A DNA stretch of 64,000 nucleotides from Petrosia ficiformis (GCA_947044365.1 OX345636.1:2190001-2254000), one strand, 5' to 3'; shown: positions 11,344 to 23,908, counted from the first letter of the stretch. Notes: generated by a model from the sequence alone, not told the origin. A program made the numbers and translations.

Positions 11344-12480
11344 TACTTGTAATTTAGTTAACTAAAAGTCATAGTACCATACTAACAAAAGAGGTTTTAG
11401 ATATAGTTATAGTCAACTAAAACAACCAAGTCTAATAAAACCAAACATCTATTCTTATACACTACATTAATTACGATTATTATAACTAGATTAGGATAAT
11501 GAAATCAATTATCATACATCCAGTCAACATACATGTACATGTACATGTAAAATAACAAATATTAATTAGGGGTGTGGTCTTTTACATTGTATTTACATTG
11601 TCACCTTGTATTCATCAGATGTGTATCTCATATATATATTCCTGCTGGTCGATGAAGAATAGGAGCCTTTGTAAGTTGCACAATGCTAAGTTGCTAACTC
11701 TAAAGAACCAAAAAAAATACATGTTTATTATTTAAATAACCAAATTTACTATGATTTTATGAATTAAAATAAATGTGTGACACAATTTACTTTCTCTCTA
11801 GCTACATGTACATGTATTTACAAAAATGACTACTTTTAGTTTAGTTATTAACTTAAATAATATTAGGTTTACTAAAAGTTTTAGTTATTAGCATATTATT
11901 AGTACCTACAAGTGCATCTATTAGTACACCTATTTACTTATTTCATTTATTCTGTTCTAATCTGCCATTTTTTTATGTTTAAAATTTTATAATTAATGGG
12001 TGTGGAAAGTTATATCTATTATTAAACTTAAAATGAGTATAACCCTATTAATTGAAAGTACGTTTTTATCTGTAAATTTTCATACAGTTTTAAAAGAATG
12101 AATTTGTCACAAATCATCACAAAAAATCTTGTTGTATGCAGTACCATTGTTTTTTTTTTTGGCAAGTTTCAAGGTGTCTGGGGATATTTCCACCATTCTA
12201 TAATTACATTGTGGGTCAGAACACAAGGATAGACCTAGTCTCAGTGGCCATATGATAATTACATTCTAGCTATGGCTGAGCATTTTGTTGTTTGTCTCAA
12301 AGACTTCAGTACAAAGGAGACTTAACAGTGAGGCTAGTAATGTATTATATAAAGTTTTCATGAATTGGAAAGTAAGTAAATTTCTCCAGCAGTATTTATA
12401 CTACTGCCAGTATAGGCAGTCTGATGAATATATCCCTGTCACAAAGTAACTCTTTAACTGCAAAGGTTTCAACAGATGTA
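11344..12480. other. Non-coding, TTAGTTATAGTTAACTAA-type repeats
   Basis: The stretch contains degenerate runs of tagttaactaaaa motifs (11350-11430 and 11835-11900), which also occur at 8.02, 14.03, 19.9, 33.3 and 38.3 kb. No gene is recognised. Confidence 0.5.
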
Positions 12481-12586
12481 TGCAGTTCTCAGAAGAATAG
12501 CAGTTTTCCCTTTTTTTCTAATTTACATCTACTAGACATCTTGTGACTTTGATATTGTGAATATGATATTTCACGTTGTTGCAATC

Positions 12587-12694
12587 TCATTGGTTCTGCT
12601 GACATTCCGACAGAGGACACAAAAACCTGTTCAGAGTCACCAGACTTTTCCCGCTTCGTGTTTCCACCTCCATTAATTTGGAAGGTCTGCCCAT
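12587..12694 (-). CDS. Candidate short exon with Cys/His pattern (unrecognised)
   Basis: A minus-strand frame starts ATGGGCAGACC and encodes MGRPSK, a common start for small regulatory proteins. It contains a CPLSEC motif and stops after 35 codons. Past the stop the same frame continues with CNNVKYHIHN, which together would suggest a broken C2H2-like finger. There is no further exon evidence. This is most likely a gene fragment or chance, so I give low weight to it. Confidence 0.2.
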   Translation of the reverse strand: MGRPSKLMEVETRSGKSLVTLNRFLCPLSECQQNQ

Positions 12695-12719
12695 GCAAGA
12701 CTAGGTTAAACCTACATGT

Positions 12720-14108
12720 ACATGTCTATTACACAACATGTTTGGGCTCATAGCAAAAATAGTTCACCTCTGCTCATGCATAGTGTGAACTAATACTTCA
12801 TCAGTTATGATAACATGTACATGTATATAAGAGAAACCTATCATTGTTGTTGAACTTTCAAATGATCGGACTGAAATTACATTCGAGCAATTCGTGAACA
12901 AATAAAATCCTCATTATAACTGGATGTTTTTTGTACCTCTTTAATAGAGTTCAAGACCCCTCTAGTAATTTGTATCAGGGCCCCCACCATTCTGTGAACA
13001 GCCCTGATCACATGACAATCCCATGACATAATAACATTTCACATACCTATTGGATCCTCAGCCACATAAGACTATTGATTATCTGAAGATGAGGAAGTAC
13101 TTCACTCTGTAGGAGGAGAAAAATGTTTTTGTCTTGTTCACATTCAGAATTAAAATGTAAAAACTTTATATGTACTATAGTGTAGCTTAATATCACAATT
13201 CACAAGGTTTGAAGGTTAATACATGACTGTAACTCAATAATGTATACATGTACATGTAGTGTATACATGTAGTTTAAGAGTAATTAATAGTTAATACAAA
13301 CCCAATAACTTATTGTTAGATGGTATTGTAGTACCACCACAAGGTTAATACATGACTGTAACTCAATAATGTATACCTGTAGTGTATAGTTTAATATTAT
13401 AAGGGTAATTAATAGTTAATACAAACTCAACGAGCACCGTCGGGACAGGACCCTCGCCTAAGTTGAATTGCACATGCATGAAACAATTTAAAAATAATTA
13501 TTTATGTGAACTGAATTACATAATGTAACATATTGTTACTTGGTTGCATAAATTGACATTTGCTAACAGCTTCTTTTAATGATTTCCTAACTGTCCAGAA
13601 TTTTAAAAATACAAATCCATCCTATAACTTCATGGGAAGAGTTTAGGTGTAAATTTGTACACATTTGAATTGAAGTGTTAAGTATGTATCACACATTGTG
13701 TTAATCAATCTAATTTTATTCCAGTAATGTTTTACAATTATACTTCTGAAATTATATTTGATTAAGAATGATAAAAATGTTACATTTAGTGACTAAAATT
13801 AAAATACATAATTTTGTCCTTGTCCTTCTCTGTCTTGAGCTCCAAAGCTTTTTTGCTAATTAATAATAATTGTTGTATACACCTCAGATTTGGACACAAC
13901 AAGTTCAATTTTGAGCATGTATGTCAGATTTGTGAATCATCACTGATGTATTCAACCGGATTACAAACTCACATGAAATACGAACAAACATGGAATGTAG
14001 TTAGTTATACTGGTAGTTGTTGCGATACACTTGTAATTTAGTTATAGTTTAGTTAAAAGTCACAATGATTTACTTAAAGGGGATTTAGTTAAAAACATTC
14101 AAACTTTT
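12720..14108. other. Non-coding, local tandem duplication
   Basis: No gene is recognised. Positions about 13200-13330 and 13340-13435 are two copies of one segment (aaggttaatacatgactgta to aattaatagttaatacaaac). The inverted partner of the 9863 motif lies at 13430-13460. Confidence 0.5.
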
Positions 14109-14252
14109 AAGGATACCAGGAGCCCATAAAAAAAGAGAGGGTAGGAGCGTGAAACTCCCACGCAAACAATGAAAATCTGTGTGCACTGCATATTATAATT
14201 ACGTTACTATAAATAGTGCGTGTCAAACCACACCCCTAACACATGGCACGGC

Positions 14253-14420
14253 ATGGCTAAAAGACCAGCTATAACAGCTACGAAGGCCAAGCGCCTTCCA
14301 GCAGAAAAAAGGAAGCTTCTGGTGGCCGAAATCCACAACGAAAAGCAAGATATCTCGTCCGAAGCACTGGACACTTCGACGAATATCCAATTCGAGACAA
14401 GTTTCGAGAGCTATTCTTAA
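14253..14420 (+). CDS. Left inward ORF of the 749-bp element
   Basis: The frame starts at ATGGCTAAAAG (14253), just inside the left TIR, about 40 bp after its TATA box. An upstream ATG at 14243 is followed by a stop after five codons. The frame encodes a basic N-terminus (MAKRPAITATKAKRLPAEKR) and ends at 14420. The composition suggests a DNA-binding or nuclear protein start. No family is recognised. It overlaps the opposing frame, and the overlap probably marks where a larger element lost its middle. Confidence 0.4.
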   Translation: MAKRPAITATKAKRLPAEKRKLLVAEIHNEKQDISSEALDTSTNIQFETSFESYS

Positions 14421-14424
14421 AGAA

Positions 14425-14733
14425 CAGCAATGTGAGTTCGGTAGGCCTAGTGAAATGTATTGAAGAAATGCAGTATGCTACAAAAAGCTCCTCACTAAGT
14501 TCTGTGTTGGTAAGAAAATTCTGGAAACTCTTGATACTCCTGGAAACACTCAACAATTGGCTTAATTGATTTGGAGCAAACTCGATACAGTTCATCGACA
14601 CTTCCAACGACGGGTATTTCTTTCTAATTAATTGTTCTACTTCGTAGATACCTGATGACGATGACACGGAGTCGTTATTCAATATCTTTCTTCTTAAAGC
14701 ACTTCTAACAATCTCTCGACTACACAATGCCAT
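14425..14733 (-). CDS. Right inward ORF of the 749-bp element
   Basis: The minus frame starts at 14733, just inside the right TIR and about 35 bp after its TATA box. It opens with MALCSREIVRSALRRKIL and is followed by a helical, Ser/Leu-rich segment (FAPNQLSQLLSVSRS). The open frame continues to 14278, but the part beyond about 14425 is the antisense of the left ORF and is unlikely to be original coding sequence. No family is recognised. It is probably the amino end of a protein of the autonomous element. Confidence 0.4.
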
Positions 14734-14872
14734 TTAATTGCAAATTAGGGGCGTGGTTTGACGCGCTATTTATAGTAACGTAATTATAATATGCAGTGCA
14801 CACGGATTTTCATTGTTTGCGTGGGAGTTTCACGCTCCTACCCTCTCTTTTTTTATGGGCTCCTGAGGATAC

Positions 14873-15800
14873 TTATCTTTCGTATTGTCTACTGCCATAA
14901 TTATAAACAAAGATACATGTACAATGTATAATGTACATTGTACATGTTCGAGAACAGAATAAAAATCACATTATAATGACAATATACTGTACAATGTACA
15001 TGTACATGTGGCATGTGACAAAAAGGCAGATTTATATATGTATAAACCATGTTATAGGTTTATACATATATAAATCTGCCATGAGGAAGTATATCTTTTT
15101 CATTAGTGTTGAAACGAATATTGAAATATTCTGATATTTGTTTGTTATTTAGGTATTCAAATGGGGTATTTGATTATTCATTTAACATTTGCACATGCAC
15201 AGAAACAAAACACATGCAATTATAAAAAGGAAATTAAATGGTGGCAGAGAAGTTTCTTGCTTCATGTTACTGTTTTTTTAGGCTTGTGTAAAAAGAATGA
15301 ACAATAAAAACAGTGATTGCTGTTATAAACATCTATTATAACTACTTACAGCAAAATGGTGAGCTAATACTTGATATTTCACAAGAAACAATTCAAACAA
15401 TTTATGATGAGTAGCAAGCGAATATTCGAGTATTCATTCATTAAGAAAAGAGAGTATTCAAATACCAAGAAGCAGTATTTGTTTCAGCACTACATTTGTT
15501 ATGCAAGTGATTAAAGCCACAAACCTGTTTTCTACTTACTAAATTAGGTGTCAGTGGTGTGTAAGTGGTGAAAATGTCATTAATCAGACCTATCGTGAGC
15601 CTTCTTCAAAACTTCACAAACTCCTTTCAACCAGATATTTTGAACAAAATTTCTTTAATGGTTCCTGAAAATATAAACAGACATGTATATATATGTGCAT
15701 ACATACATGAGTACATTGTATATACATACATACATACATACATATATATATATATATATGTGTGTTATATATAACATGTTTCAGAGGTCTATATGCGTTA
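14873..15800. other. Non-coding, with perfect hairpin at 15025-15080
   Basis: Positions 15025-15080 form a perfect stem of 24 bp (ggcagatttatatatg...) around an 8-base loop. The rest is anonymous AT-rich DNA with tacatgta motifs and a short (AT)n tract near 15742-15760. No gene is seen. Confidence 0.55.
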
Positions 15801-15807
15801 TATAAAC

Positions 15808-15975
15808 AAGTAACAATCAGTCACAATACACACATAGTACATGTAACAGCAGGAACCAGTAATACTAAAGCAGCCACCCTGGCTTAGAAAAGTAACAATC
15901 AGTCACAATACACACATAGTACATGTAACAGCAGGAACCAGTAATACTAAAGCAGCCACCCTGGCTTAGAAAAGT
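15808..15975. repeat. 82-bp tandem duplication
   Basis: Two copies of an 82-bp unit (aagtaacaatcagtcaca ... ggcttagaaa) start at 15808 and 15890 and are practically identical. A third, partial unit begins at about 15972. Confidence 0.85.
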
Positions 15976-16035
15976 AACACATAGTAAGTAACTATGTGTA
16001 TAGACTGGATTAATATTGACATGATTATTTATATA

Positions 16036-16195
16036 ATTAGTACCATGTGGGATGGATTAACATGTATCTACTAGACTGTCCACATGTGTACCACATGATA
16101 TAGAACATTCAATTAGTACCATGTGGGATGGATTTACATGTCTCTAGAATTTTCTAGACTGTCCACATGTGTACCACATGATATAGACCATTCTG
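16036..16195. repeat. ~77-bp tandem duplication with palindromic content
   Basis: There are two copies of attagtaccatgtgggatg ... ccacatgatatagaa, with about 6 bp inserted in the second. Each unit contains opposed ccatgtgg and ccacatg motifs that can fold back. Confidence 0.8.
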
Positions 16196-17235
16196 GAAAC
16201 TTTAGCTATTTAAGTGATTTCTGTAGGCAGGTTGATTTCTGTAAGAGATAGTTGTTGCTATTGTTACTTTGTTCGTTATAATATTAATATTCTAAATAGT
16301 CAAAGTCTTTAAGAAGGATCTATCAGTGTATGTAAAATTTGCGACTCAGTTTATTTTCTCTCTCACCATCTACATGTATCTATGATCTTTGTTTGTGTTT
16401 AACATGAATCTTACATGTTAGTTTCTAGCAAATAACATGTTAACGAAAAGCGGACTTGCAAAAAAACTAGCTATACAGTACTTATATACATGTATGTAGG
16501 GTGGAAGTGGTGTGTAATTTCATTGCTAAGGTACTATCCTAATCTTGTTTCTGTGTTTTTCAGTTTTGATACACCTATATCCTTATTTATTTTATTCTTG
16601 TACAATAACTAACTACACCAAACAGTAGTGGAATGCCTGTACATGTATTGTACATTGTATATATGTATGTTACTATATTATAGATTTCTGTGTCTAATTA
16701 TAATTATGTTTTACAAACTGGCTATTTTACATGTTCATAATGTGTTGAATTATTAACTTGAAAATTATGAAATTGCTGCTTACAAAAAAAGGAAAGCACT
16801 TATTACGAAGATTTGTTGTATTTCTGTCTTGGTACATGTACTTTTTTGTATCAATCATGGCTGTCTTTTAACAACTCAACTTTCCAGCAAAGCAATCAAG
16901 TTACAATCTACAATTTTATAAAATGTGAGAATTAGAGGTGACAAGATTCATATGAAACACCTGGCATTAACAGTCCTGCAAATATTTACATTCTACAAAC
17001 ATAACTGCTTGTAACGAGACCCTTCCTCCTCCACTGTACAAAGGGTGTGGCTACATACTACAACAATGTATACATGTGTGTATGTGCATACCTTTTGCTT
17101 TTCCTTAGGTTGATTCGTTGTTCCTGAATTCTTCTAAATGAAAAGGTTTATTATAATAATATATATATATATATACATGTACATACATAATATAATTATT
17201 ATTGTTATAATAAGCCCATACATTTTAAATTGGGC

Positions 17236-17285
<50 letters not shown>
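16196..17285. other. Non-coding AT-rich stretch
   Basis: No gene is recognised. It ends in a long (AT)n tract (about 17238-17290). Confidence 0.5.
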
Positions 17286-17289
<4 letters not shown>

Positions 17290-17293
<4 letters not shown>

Positions 17294-17560
17294 TGATGGT
17301 GACATCATCCCTTTGATATGGTGAGTCCTATATATTGTATATAGACCTTCCATTTGCACACCATGCAGGAGATGTCACCATCATACAATATATTGTATAT
17401 AGTATGCTAATAGGTCCTATATAATGAATATAGGACCCTCATTTTGTGTCCTCGGATGTGATATAGCCCTCACAAGCTCGGGCTATATCACATCCTTGGA
17501 CACAAAACTCAGGTCCTATATTTTGTATATAGGACGCATTGCATACTATATAATATACAT
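17290..17560. repeat. Long palindrome family, copy C
   Basis: A first fold-back (gatgacatcatc / gatgtcaccatcatac region) is followed by the main palindrome, about 17402-17545. Its arms are ggatgtgatatagccc and gggctatatcacatcc, nested in gtgtcctcgg/ttggacac and ggtcctata/tataggac. It is bordered by tagtatgctaat and by gcatactata, i.e. inverted ends. Confidence 0.75.
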
Positions 17561-17970
17561 AAAGATCTTTTTGGTCTAATGTCCAAAATACATCTACATG
17601 TATACACGACATCGGTGATATAAACCTACCAACTTGGATGATATCACCCTTATGCAATATTTTCTTCATGGCTATGCTAGACTATGCAATACCCCAGTTT
17701 ACTATAATATTATTATAATTATATAATTATATAGTAATGTAATACCAGACACTTTTGATACACAAAGGTTAAAACTAATGATAGACGAACAGAAAATCTA
17801 TAGACCAACTATTTCAAAAATCATGAGGCTACAATGTAGTTGAGTTTTAGCTATCAAGCAAATAGTCTGAAATTATGTGACTATACTATAAATATTACAT
17901 ATATACATATACACACACACACATATATATACACATATATATGTATATATAATTATATATGTATAATATA
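17561..17970. other. Non-coding spacer between palindrome copies
   Basis: AT-rich sequence with simple repeats. The frame at 17439-17669 derives mainly from the palindrome. No gene is seen. Confidence 0.5.
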
Positions 17971-17973
17971 TAT

Positions 17974-18250
17974 ATAGTATGCTAATACGTAGGTCCTATA
18001 TACAAAATATACGACCTGAGTTTGTTTCTGAGGATGTGATATAACCTGAACCTGTGAGGGCTATATCACATCCTAAGACACAGAAGAAGAGTCCTATATG
18101 AAGTATATAGGACCTATTACCATACTATATACAATATATTGTATGATGGTGACATCTCTTGCATAATGGTGCGCATGGAAGGTCTATATATACAATATAT
18201 AGAACTCACCACATCAAAGGGATGTTGTCATCATCATACTAGATATATAT
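17974..18250. repeat. Long palindrome family, copy D
   Basis: The main palindrome at about 17974-18126 (tagtatgctaat ... ttaccatacta) has a centre near 18050 (aacctgtgagg). It is followed by the gatgacatcatc-type fold-back on the other side. Relative to copy C the order is mirrored. Confidence 0.75.
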
Positions 18251-18269
18251 GTATTTATATATTTATATA

Positions 18270-18529
18270 TATAGCATGCTACCATGGCAACCGTTTGATG
18301 TGGTTAGGTCTTATATTTTTGTATATAGACCTGTGAATCTTTAATCTATCAGCATACAATATATTGTATATAGTACACTTACAGTTCTTATATAAAACAA
18401 TATAAAACCTTGGTTTAGTGTCCTCGGATGTGATATAGCCCTCGCAGGCTCGGGCTATATCACATCCTTGGACACTAAACCTCGGGTCTATATTTTTGTA
18501 TATAAGACCTGTAAGTGTACTATATATAT

Positions 18530-18530
<1 letters not shown>
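18270..18530. repeat. Long palindrome family, copy E
   Basis: The palindrome lies at about 18372-18522. The stem ggatgtgatatagccctcgc / gctcgggctatatcacatcc is nearly perfect, and the outer arms are agtacacttacag / ctgtaagtgtact. The outer arms differ from copies C and D, while the core is conserved. A long (AT)n tract follows (18533-18580). Confidence 0.75.
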
Positions 18531-18582
<52 letters not shown>

Positions 18583-18597
18583 TGTATAATTATAGTA

Positions 18598-19350
18598 GAG
18601 CCCTGTCTACAATACTTGTAGTATGTGTACTATACATGAATATATGTATCCTACATGTGTCACAATTACCTTCTTCTCCAAAATATTTTGTAGTTGTAGT
18701 TGTCTCTTTGAACGTGGCATCTTCTTGCCTTAGTCGATATTACCGTATAAACCCTCCCAGTAATATTAGAATATTTAGTAATATTTCGTCATCACTATCT
18801 TATGACACAATAAAAGTTTTGCACTGATAGACGTACAAAGTTTTCAATAAAATGGTGGATGAAAAGCAAAATTTTATTATAAAAATGGTGGATTCTTGAA
18901 CAAGAAACCCACGTACGATTTCAAGCTACACAACTCATACATAAGCTTAAATTTCGCAAATACGAAATATGTAGAAGATACACTGGTGTAATATCTCAAA
19001 AGTTACGAGGCGTTTTTGTTCAGAAAGTGTAAAACGAATGAGAAATTCCACTGGCAGAAATTGGAGTTTTTATTATGGTTTTAAACAAAAACTAAAGGGC
19101 ATACGAACAAAAACTCTTCGTAACTTTATTGTTCTTTAATAGTAGTTTGCAACCATGTAATTTTTTTGCTTATACAATCAATCTCGATGACTTTGCGTAG
19201 ATTTTAAAGTTTGCAGTATCAGGAACTTCTTTTGCAAATAACTCAAAAACTAAACACAAATTTGATAGAAAGTATATTTAGACAAACACTTTTTCTGAAA
19301 TGTAGAATTGAATTCTGCAGTAAAAAAAGAAATCGAGACTAACACCCACG
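18598..19350. repeat. Dispersed ~750-bp repeat, copy 2
   Basis: Partner of 8270-9034, in the same orientation. Differences are mostly single substitutions. Confidence 0.75.
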
Positions 19351-21830
19351 CTCATTAGGTTTACAAGGTTAAATGTCTTTGACAGTTTGCTAGGTAGGAA
19401 AAATTGTTGTTGTGACCATTCGTAACGAAAGATCAGGTATCAATACTCTTTTTGATAGGAATATTATAATTATAATTATTATCTATATATAATTATAATT
19501 ATTATTAATACAATGATCACGTGTTCTCTCATGTGTACCGCAAACATTTAATTATTACATTCCATCTCCACCACTAGTGAATACGTGTGTCCCCAGACCC
19601 TCCGCCTCCTACCGCGAGGGTCTGGCTTGTCAGACTACACGATGAGTAGTTCAAAATCTAATGAAGAATGAATATCATTAAAACTCTTCATAAAATATTA
19701 TATTTTAAAGTTTGAAATTTCTAGTGAAACGATTTTGCTCTAGTTTTAAAATACGCAACCTCAATAAATGGGCGGGGTTTCGAATGTGCGCTGTCACAAA
19801 AAATATTCACAATTTCATGGAGCGTTATGATATTTACAGAGGAAAGACTAGTGAGTTGTACAATAGATAGTGTTTGTGGATGTGTAGTAATATATTAAGT
19901 GCTAATGTCAGACTACTTTTAGTTATAGTTAACTAAAAAAAACCACTAATTGACCCTGGAGGGTTACAGTAAATAGTTTGGAAAAATTTTTGCCTGTGTG
20001 TGTGTGTTTGTGTGTCTGACCCCGCTGTAGCTCAAAAACTGGACACTCCTGGACTTCCATACTTGGCATGTATACACTCCTCTGAAGTGGCAAGAATGAG
20101 CACTCACTAATACTATACTAGAAGCTATCAAAAAGAGCAAGAAAACCGCTAGACGTGGCTTCTTTCAGTCTTCCAGACTCATCCTCCATCTAACGAAGAA
20201 CGCGTTTTACATCACTGGCTGTCTTAACGGCTCCTCTTCTAACAAAGCAAGTGAGAAACTTTGAACATGTATACTTCGAAAGTTATAAAGCTGACAAAAG
20301 TTTCATGAAACACCCACTCATAATTATAGCATAAATTAACTGTATACTCACCCAGGAAGTTCTAATTGAAACACACCTGTAATGGACTATGGATCGTGAG
20401 AACAACTGATTGCCATATAGCATGTGAGGCAACTGACAAAAGATACGATGTCAGTAACACGGACGTAACCAGTAAGATATCGTGCCAGTATCATTATAGA
20501 AAAATTAAAGCACGCAATTTACACCGAATAATTATTAATTAATATTATTATTATTATTATTATTATTACATCTTCAACATAAATTATTGGTACAAACAAT
20601 ATTGTAACTGTAGTCATTAAATTGTGACAAAATGTTAGTTTTTGAATGTCAACTGGTTCTCTTTCAATATGTCGCTTGGTAGTAGAAGTAATAAAGGTAC
20701 ACAAGGAATTACAGGAATGGGCTACAGAAATGAGTGATATAATACGTGTTGCACCTCCAGATTCTTATAGAGATCTTCAAGTCCCTTACCACAACTGTAC
20801 AAAAAGAATATGAACTAACATAATCTTTATAGTGTCATGATTGTTTTTCACTTTGTCATTACCAAATGGTTAGCAGCTTGTTGGTTTTGGTCATACAGAG
20901 CTCCTGAACAAATGAACCTGAGATGTTTTAGAACAGCAAAGTTGCGTGATATGTCCTTGCTTGGTGCATGTGTCTTCCCATAAAAATTCTGAACTCATTA
21001 ATGAGGCTTCAATCTAGATAAGAGCAGAGTAAAAACAGATCATGTCTACATATCTGTGTGTGTATCTCACCTTTCTGTACTGAAACAACTTGAGAGGCCC
21101 AAACTACACTATACTTCTATTAGATGGAGAATCAGGTGAACTTTAGGCCTTTTACTGAATTCTGGCATGTATTGAATTGTAGGTTGTACAAGCTGTTGGC
21201 AAGTTTCTTTGTGTTGTTCAATGTCACCACTGTTTATTGAAATGCAATAAGCAATCCGAAAGACCTGTGGAAGGAATCATAGCATTGTATGTATGTAGTT
21301 GAATTCAAATTTTACCTTAGAAAGCATCAGCCGACACTTTAATTCATTGGGAGGTAATTATCTTCCAATCACAAACACAGCTATCTGAATAAATGCCTTA
21401 AAATCTCTGCCAACAAAAGATTTGTAATACTAAAAGAGGTTATTCTGGTTGAAAATCCCGAATAAGGAAAAGCTTCAAGTATGGCAAGAATTTCTTTTTC
21501 TGTTTAATTTGAGCTGCACTATCCACGAATGATATTCCAATATTGAATTTAGATATCCACAAATAACTGATCCAATATTCCATGTACTTTCTGATACTTG
21601 ATTACATCATTATCATAATAAATGACATCAGTAGTACACTTAATACAATATCGTTTACATCACTTAAAACTGATACTAAAAATACTGGCCAATACATGAT
21701 GTAAATGATGGAGGAAAATTAGCTTTTGTACAGCTACACTACAATAAGTGGTTTCAAATAAAAATGTAAACTCTTAGCAGTAGCTACTAGTGATGTTTGT
21801 ATAATTATTATGATTTCCCCAAAAATTTAT
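19351..21830. other. Non-coding stretch, no gene recognised
   Basis: The stretch contains a small GC-rich hairpin at about 19597-19630 (cagaccctc / gagggtctg), a (GT)n tract near 19985-20020, and an (ATT)n tract near 20540-20568. The frame at 20519-20704 (minus) runs into the ATT repeat and is not supported. Confidence 0.5.
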
Positions 21831-21834
21831 TAGA

Positions 21835-21921
21835 AAATTGAAATTGACCCTGAAATATTATTAGTTAAGAAACTAATAATTTATTAGTTAAGAAACTAAT
21901 AATATTTCAGGGTCAATTTTC
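21835..21921. repeat. Fold-back repeat
   Basis: The sequence attgaccctgaaatatta and its reverse complement flank two direct copies of ttattagttaagaaactaat. The whole can form a long hairpin. Confidence 0.75.
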
Positions 21922-22527
21922 TTAACACAATCTGTTTATATAATGTCACAACTCTACACATCCAAGGTGCAATGCGGAGTCTCTCTGCTATTATTAAAGG
22001 AACCACGCACCGTCAGGATAAAATGTGTTGCTAGATTAAAGATAGGTTTATGAAGTATTCAGCAAAAAACAATCTCCTGGTGGACTTAATTGTATTTTCC
22101 ACCAGGGTGCTCGTTACTATTTATTGTTATAATCAGGTTGCTGATTTTTAAGCAGGCATTCTTATATCAAAAAGAATCAGCAATGTATATTATTTACCCA
22201 AATTCTCATATATAACTTGTTTTATTCATTAAAAAAATCTCGGCCTATTGAATGTTTATTTAATTATACCTTCTCTATCTTCAACTTCTTGCTTCTCAGC
22301 CTTCTCTTCAACCCTCTCCATTATCAGTCTGATGCAGGATTGAATCAATGCTGATACATGCATGATTTTGCAACATCAACAATTCAATGAGAGTATTTAC
22401 ATATGAAGTAGACAACATAACGATTCAGTATGGTACATCATTCATGGTTCAACACGATAATTTATTATTTGCAAATACATCAGATTGTTTATGCTGACGA
22501 ACACTTCGTGAAAGCACAGAAATTCCA
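21922..22527. other. Mostly non-coding; possible minus-strand exon near 22.29 kb
   Basis: Around 22278-22330 the minus strand reads a charged run (MERVEEKAEKQEVEDRE) that ends exactly at a GTATAA, which could be a splice donor. There are no partner exons. It is a weak candidate only. Confidence 0.25.
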
Positions 22528-22710
22528 CATATCAACCCTACATAAGTATAGACAACTTAAAACACAAAGAAGTGATACTTATGTAGAGTTGTTATGTGGA
22601 AGTGGTATTTCATTTTGTTGCCAAAGCCATCTTGTTCCTGTGCTTTTTCGGTTTTGATATATATCCCTACATACTCTTTCATTTTTTAAAATGTTTTTTA
22701 TTATTCTTGT
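22528..22710. mobile_element. Hairpin MITE, degraded copy
   Basis: The right arm of the 392-699 family is recognisable (tacttatgtagagttgttat ... ttattattcttgt). The left arm is reduced to the central part. A long (AT)n tract follows (22711-22840). Confidence 0.65.
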
Positions 22711-22733
22711 ATATATATATATATACATATATA

Positions 22734-22792
<59 letters not shown>

Positions 22793-22840
22793 CATATATA
22801 TATGTATATATATATTTATGTATACATATATGTATATTAT

Positions 22841-23339
22841 ATAGCTTTTTTAAATTCAAAGTCGAGTTTGATACATCCAACAGTTTACTGCTAACTAATT
22901 GTTTGTACAAGTTATGCCTAAAAAATATCACTATAAAAATTAAAGGTTATTTTAACCTTCAGTTGGTTACTGGAGTTTCAGTGCAATTTTTTTTCTGGTT
23001 TGCTGTTTCAAGGCTAGGCAATATTTACAAGTACTAGTTTCAGGACTAGTATATAAAAGTATAAGTAAATTCATAATAAAGCATATTAACAACAAGTGTA
23101 TATAGAGAAAAAAAACATCCCTATGATTGCTTTACAAATTTAAGTGAGGATAAAAGTATCTCTATGTGGTGTCCAGCATTCAGTAATCATGGCTGGCTTT
23201 ATAGACAACAGCTTATTATAGTTATTATTTTGATTATTTACTCTCCTGACCTTTCAAAAGACCTTGAGGAATATATTTCAGGCAGAATAGCTAGCTATTA
23301 GTTCCAGTTTCTACGTAAGCTACTAAGCTACAGGGAGCT
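22841..23339. other. Non-coding; inverted fragment of the 1605 repeat
   Basis: Positions about 23095-23200 carry a partial inverted copy of the 1605-1735 repeat (tggtgtccagcattcagtaa). No gene is seen. Confidence 0.5.
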
Positions 23340-23359
23340 TTCTTTCTGCTGGTCTGTAG

Positions 23360-23546
23360 AGCTCCAGCGCGCGTTGTTTTACGCGCCACGCCCATTAATT
23401 GACCGAGCCCCCCGGGAATGATGTAACTTCCTTAACTACGTATACAACGCATACTCGCGTACGTGACACAAGAATAATAAATATATATATATAGTTCGAA
23501 CCAGTGGGAAAGCAATCATAGGGATGGCCCTACGGGCCATAAAAAT
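23360..23546. repeat. Dispersed repeat with palindromic end, copy 2
   Basis: This is a direct copy of the 5690-5925 repeat, ending in the same tggccctacgggcca palindrome followed by an A run. Confidence 0.65.
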
Positions 23547-23908
23547 ACCAATACAATGAATACAGCATAGTACTATATAAATATAACATGTGGTGTGTTA
23601 TAATCATACCTATTCTAACATCTGTAATCAACAAGGTGTGTGTTCTTACTACAATGTATACAAATTTGTAATTAATAATAATTATATATATGTGACCGAA
23701 TTTGTGAAAATCAGGCTTATGGGATAAAGTTTCAAAATTGATTTTTTTGTATTACCTGATAGATTATTCAATTAGCTCCAGAATGATATATGATGCATCC
23801 CAATCACGCAAAAGACAAAGCTACAGCGGGCGATTAAACCGTTGTAATCACAAATCCTTCATTTTGAGAAAAACAATTATTTAACAATGGTACTGTGCCT
23901 TTGTGTTG

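Larger units (their letters stand above)
14117..14865. mobile_element. 749-bp DNA transposon with ~130-bp TIRs
   Basis: The two ends (caggagccca... and its reverse complement) form nearly perfect terminal inverted repeats of about 130 bp. The element is flanked on both sides by aggatac (14110-14116 and 14866-14872), a 7-bp target duplication. Each TIR carries a TATAAATA box pointing inward (14208-14215; 14767-14774 on the minus strand) followed by an ATG. The internal 500 bp therefore holds the starts of two convergent coding frames. The few differences between the TIRs suggest recent activity. The superfamily is uncertain: the CAGG end suits hAT, but the 7-bp duplication and long TIRs are not typical of it. 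Confidence 0.8.

Noticed and set aside
22691..22931. Open frames on both strands rich in Tyr and Ile
   Set aside because: They are translations of an (AT)n tract.
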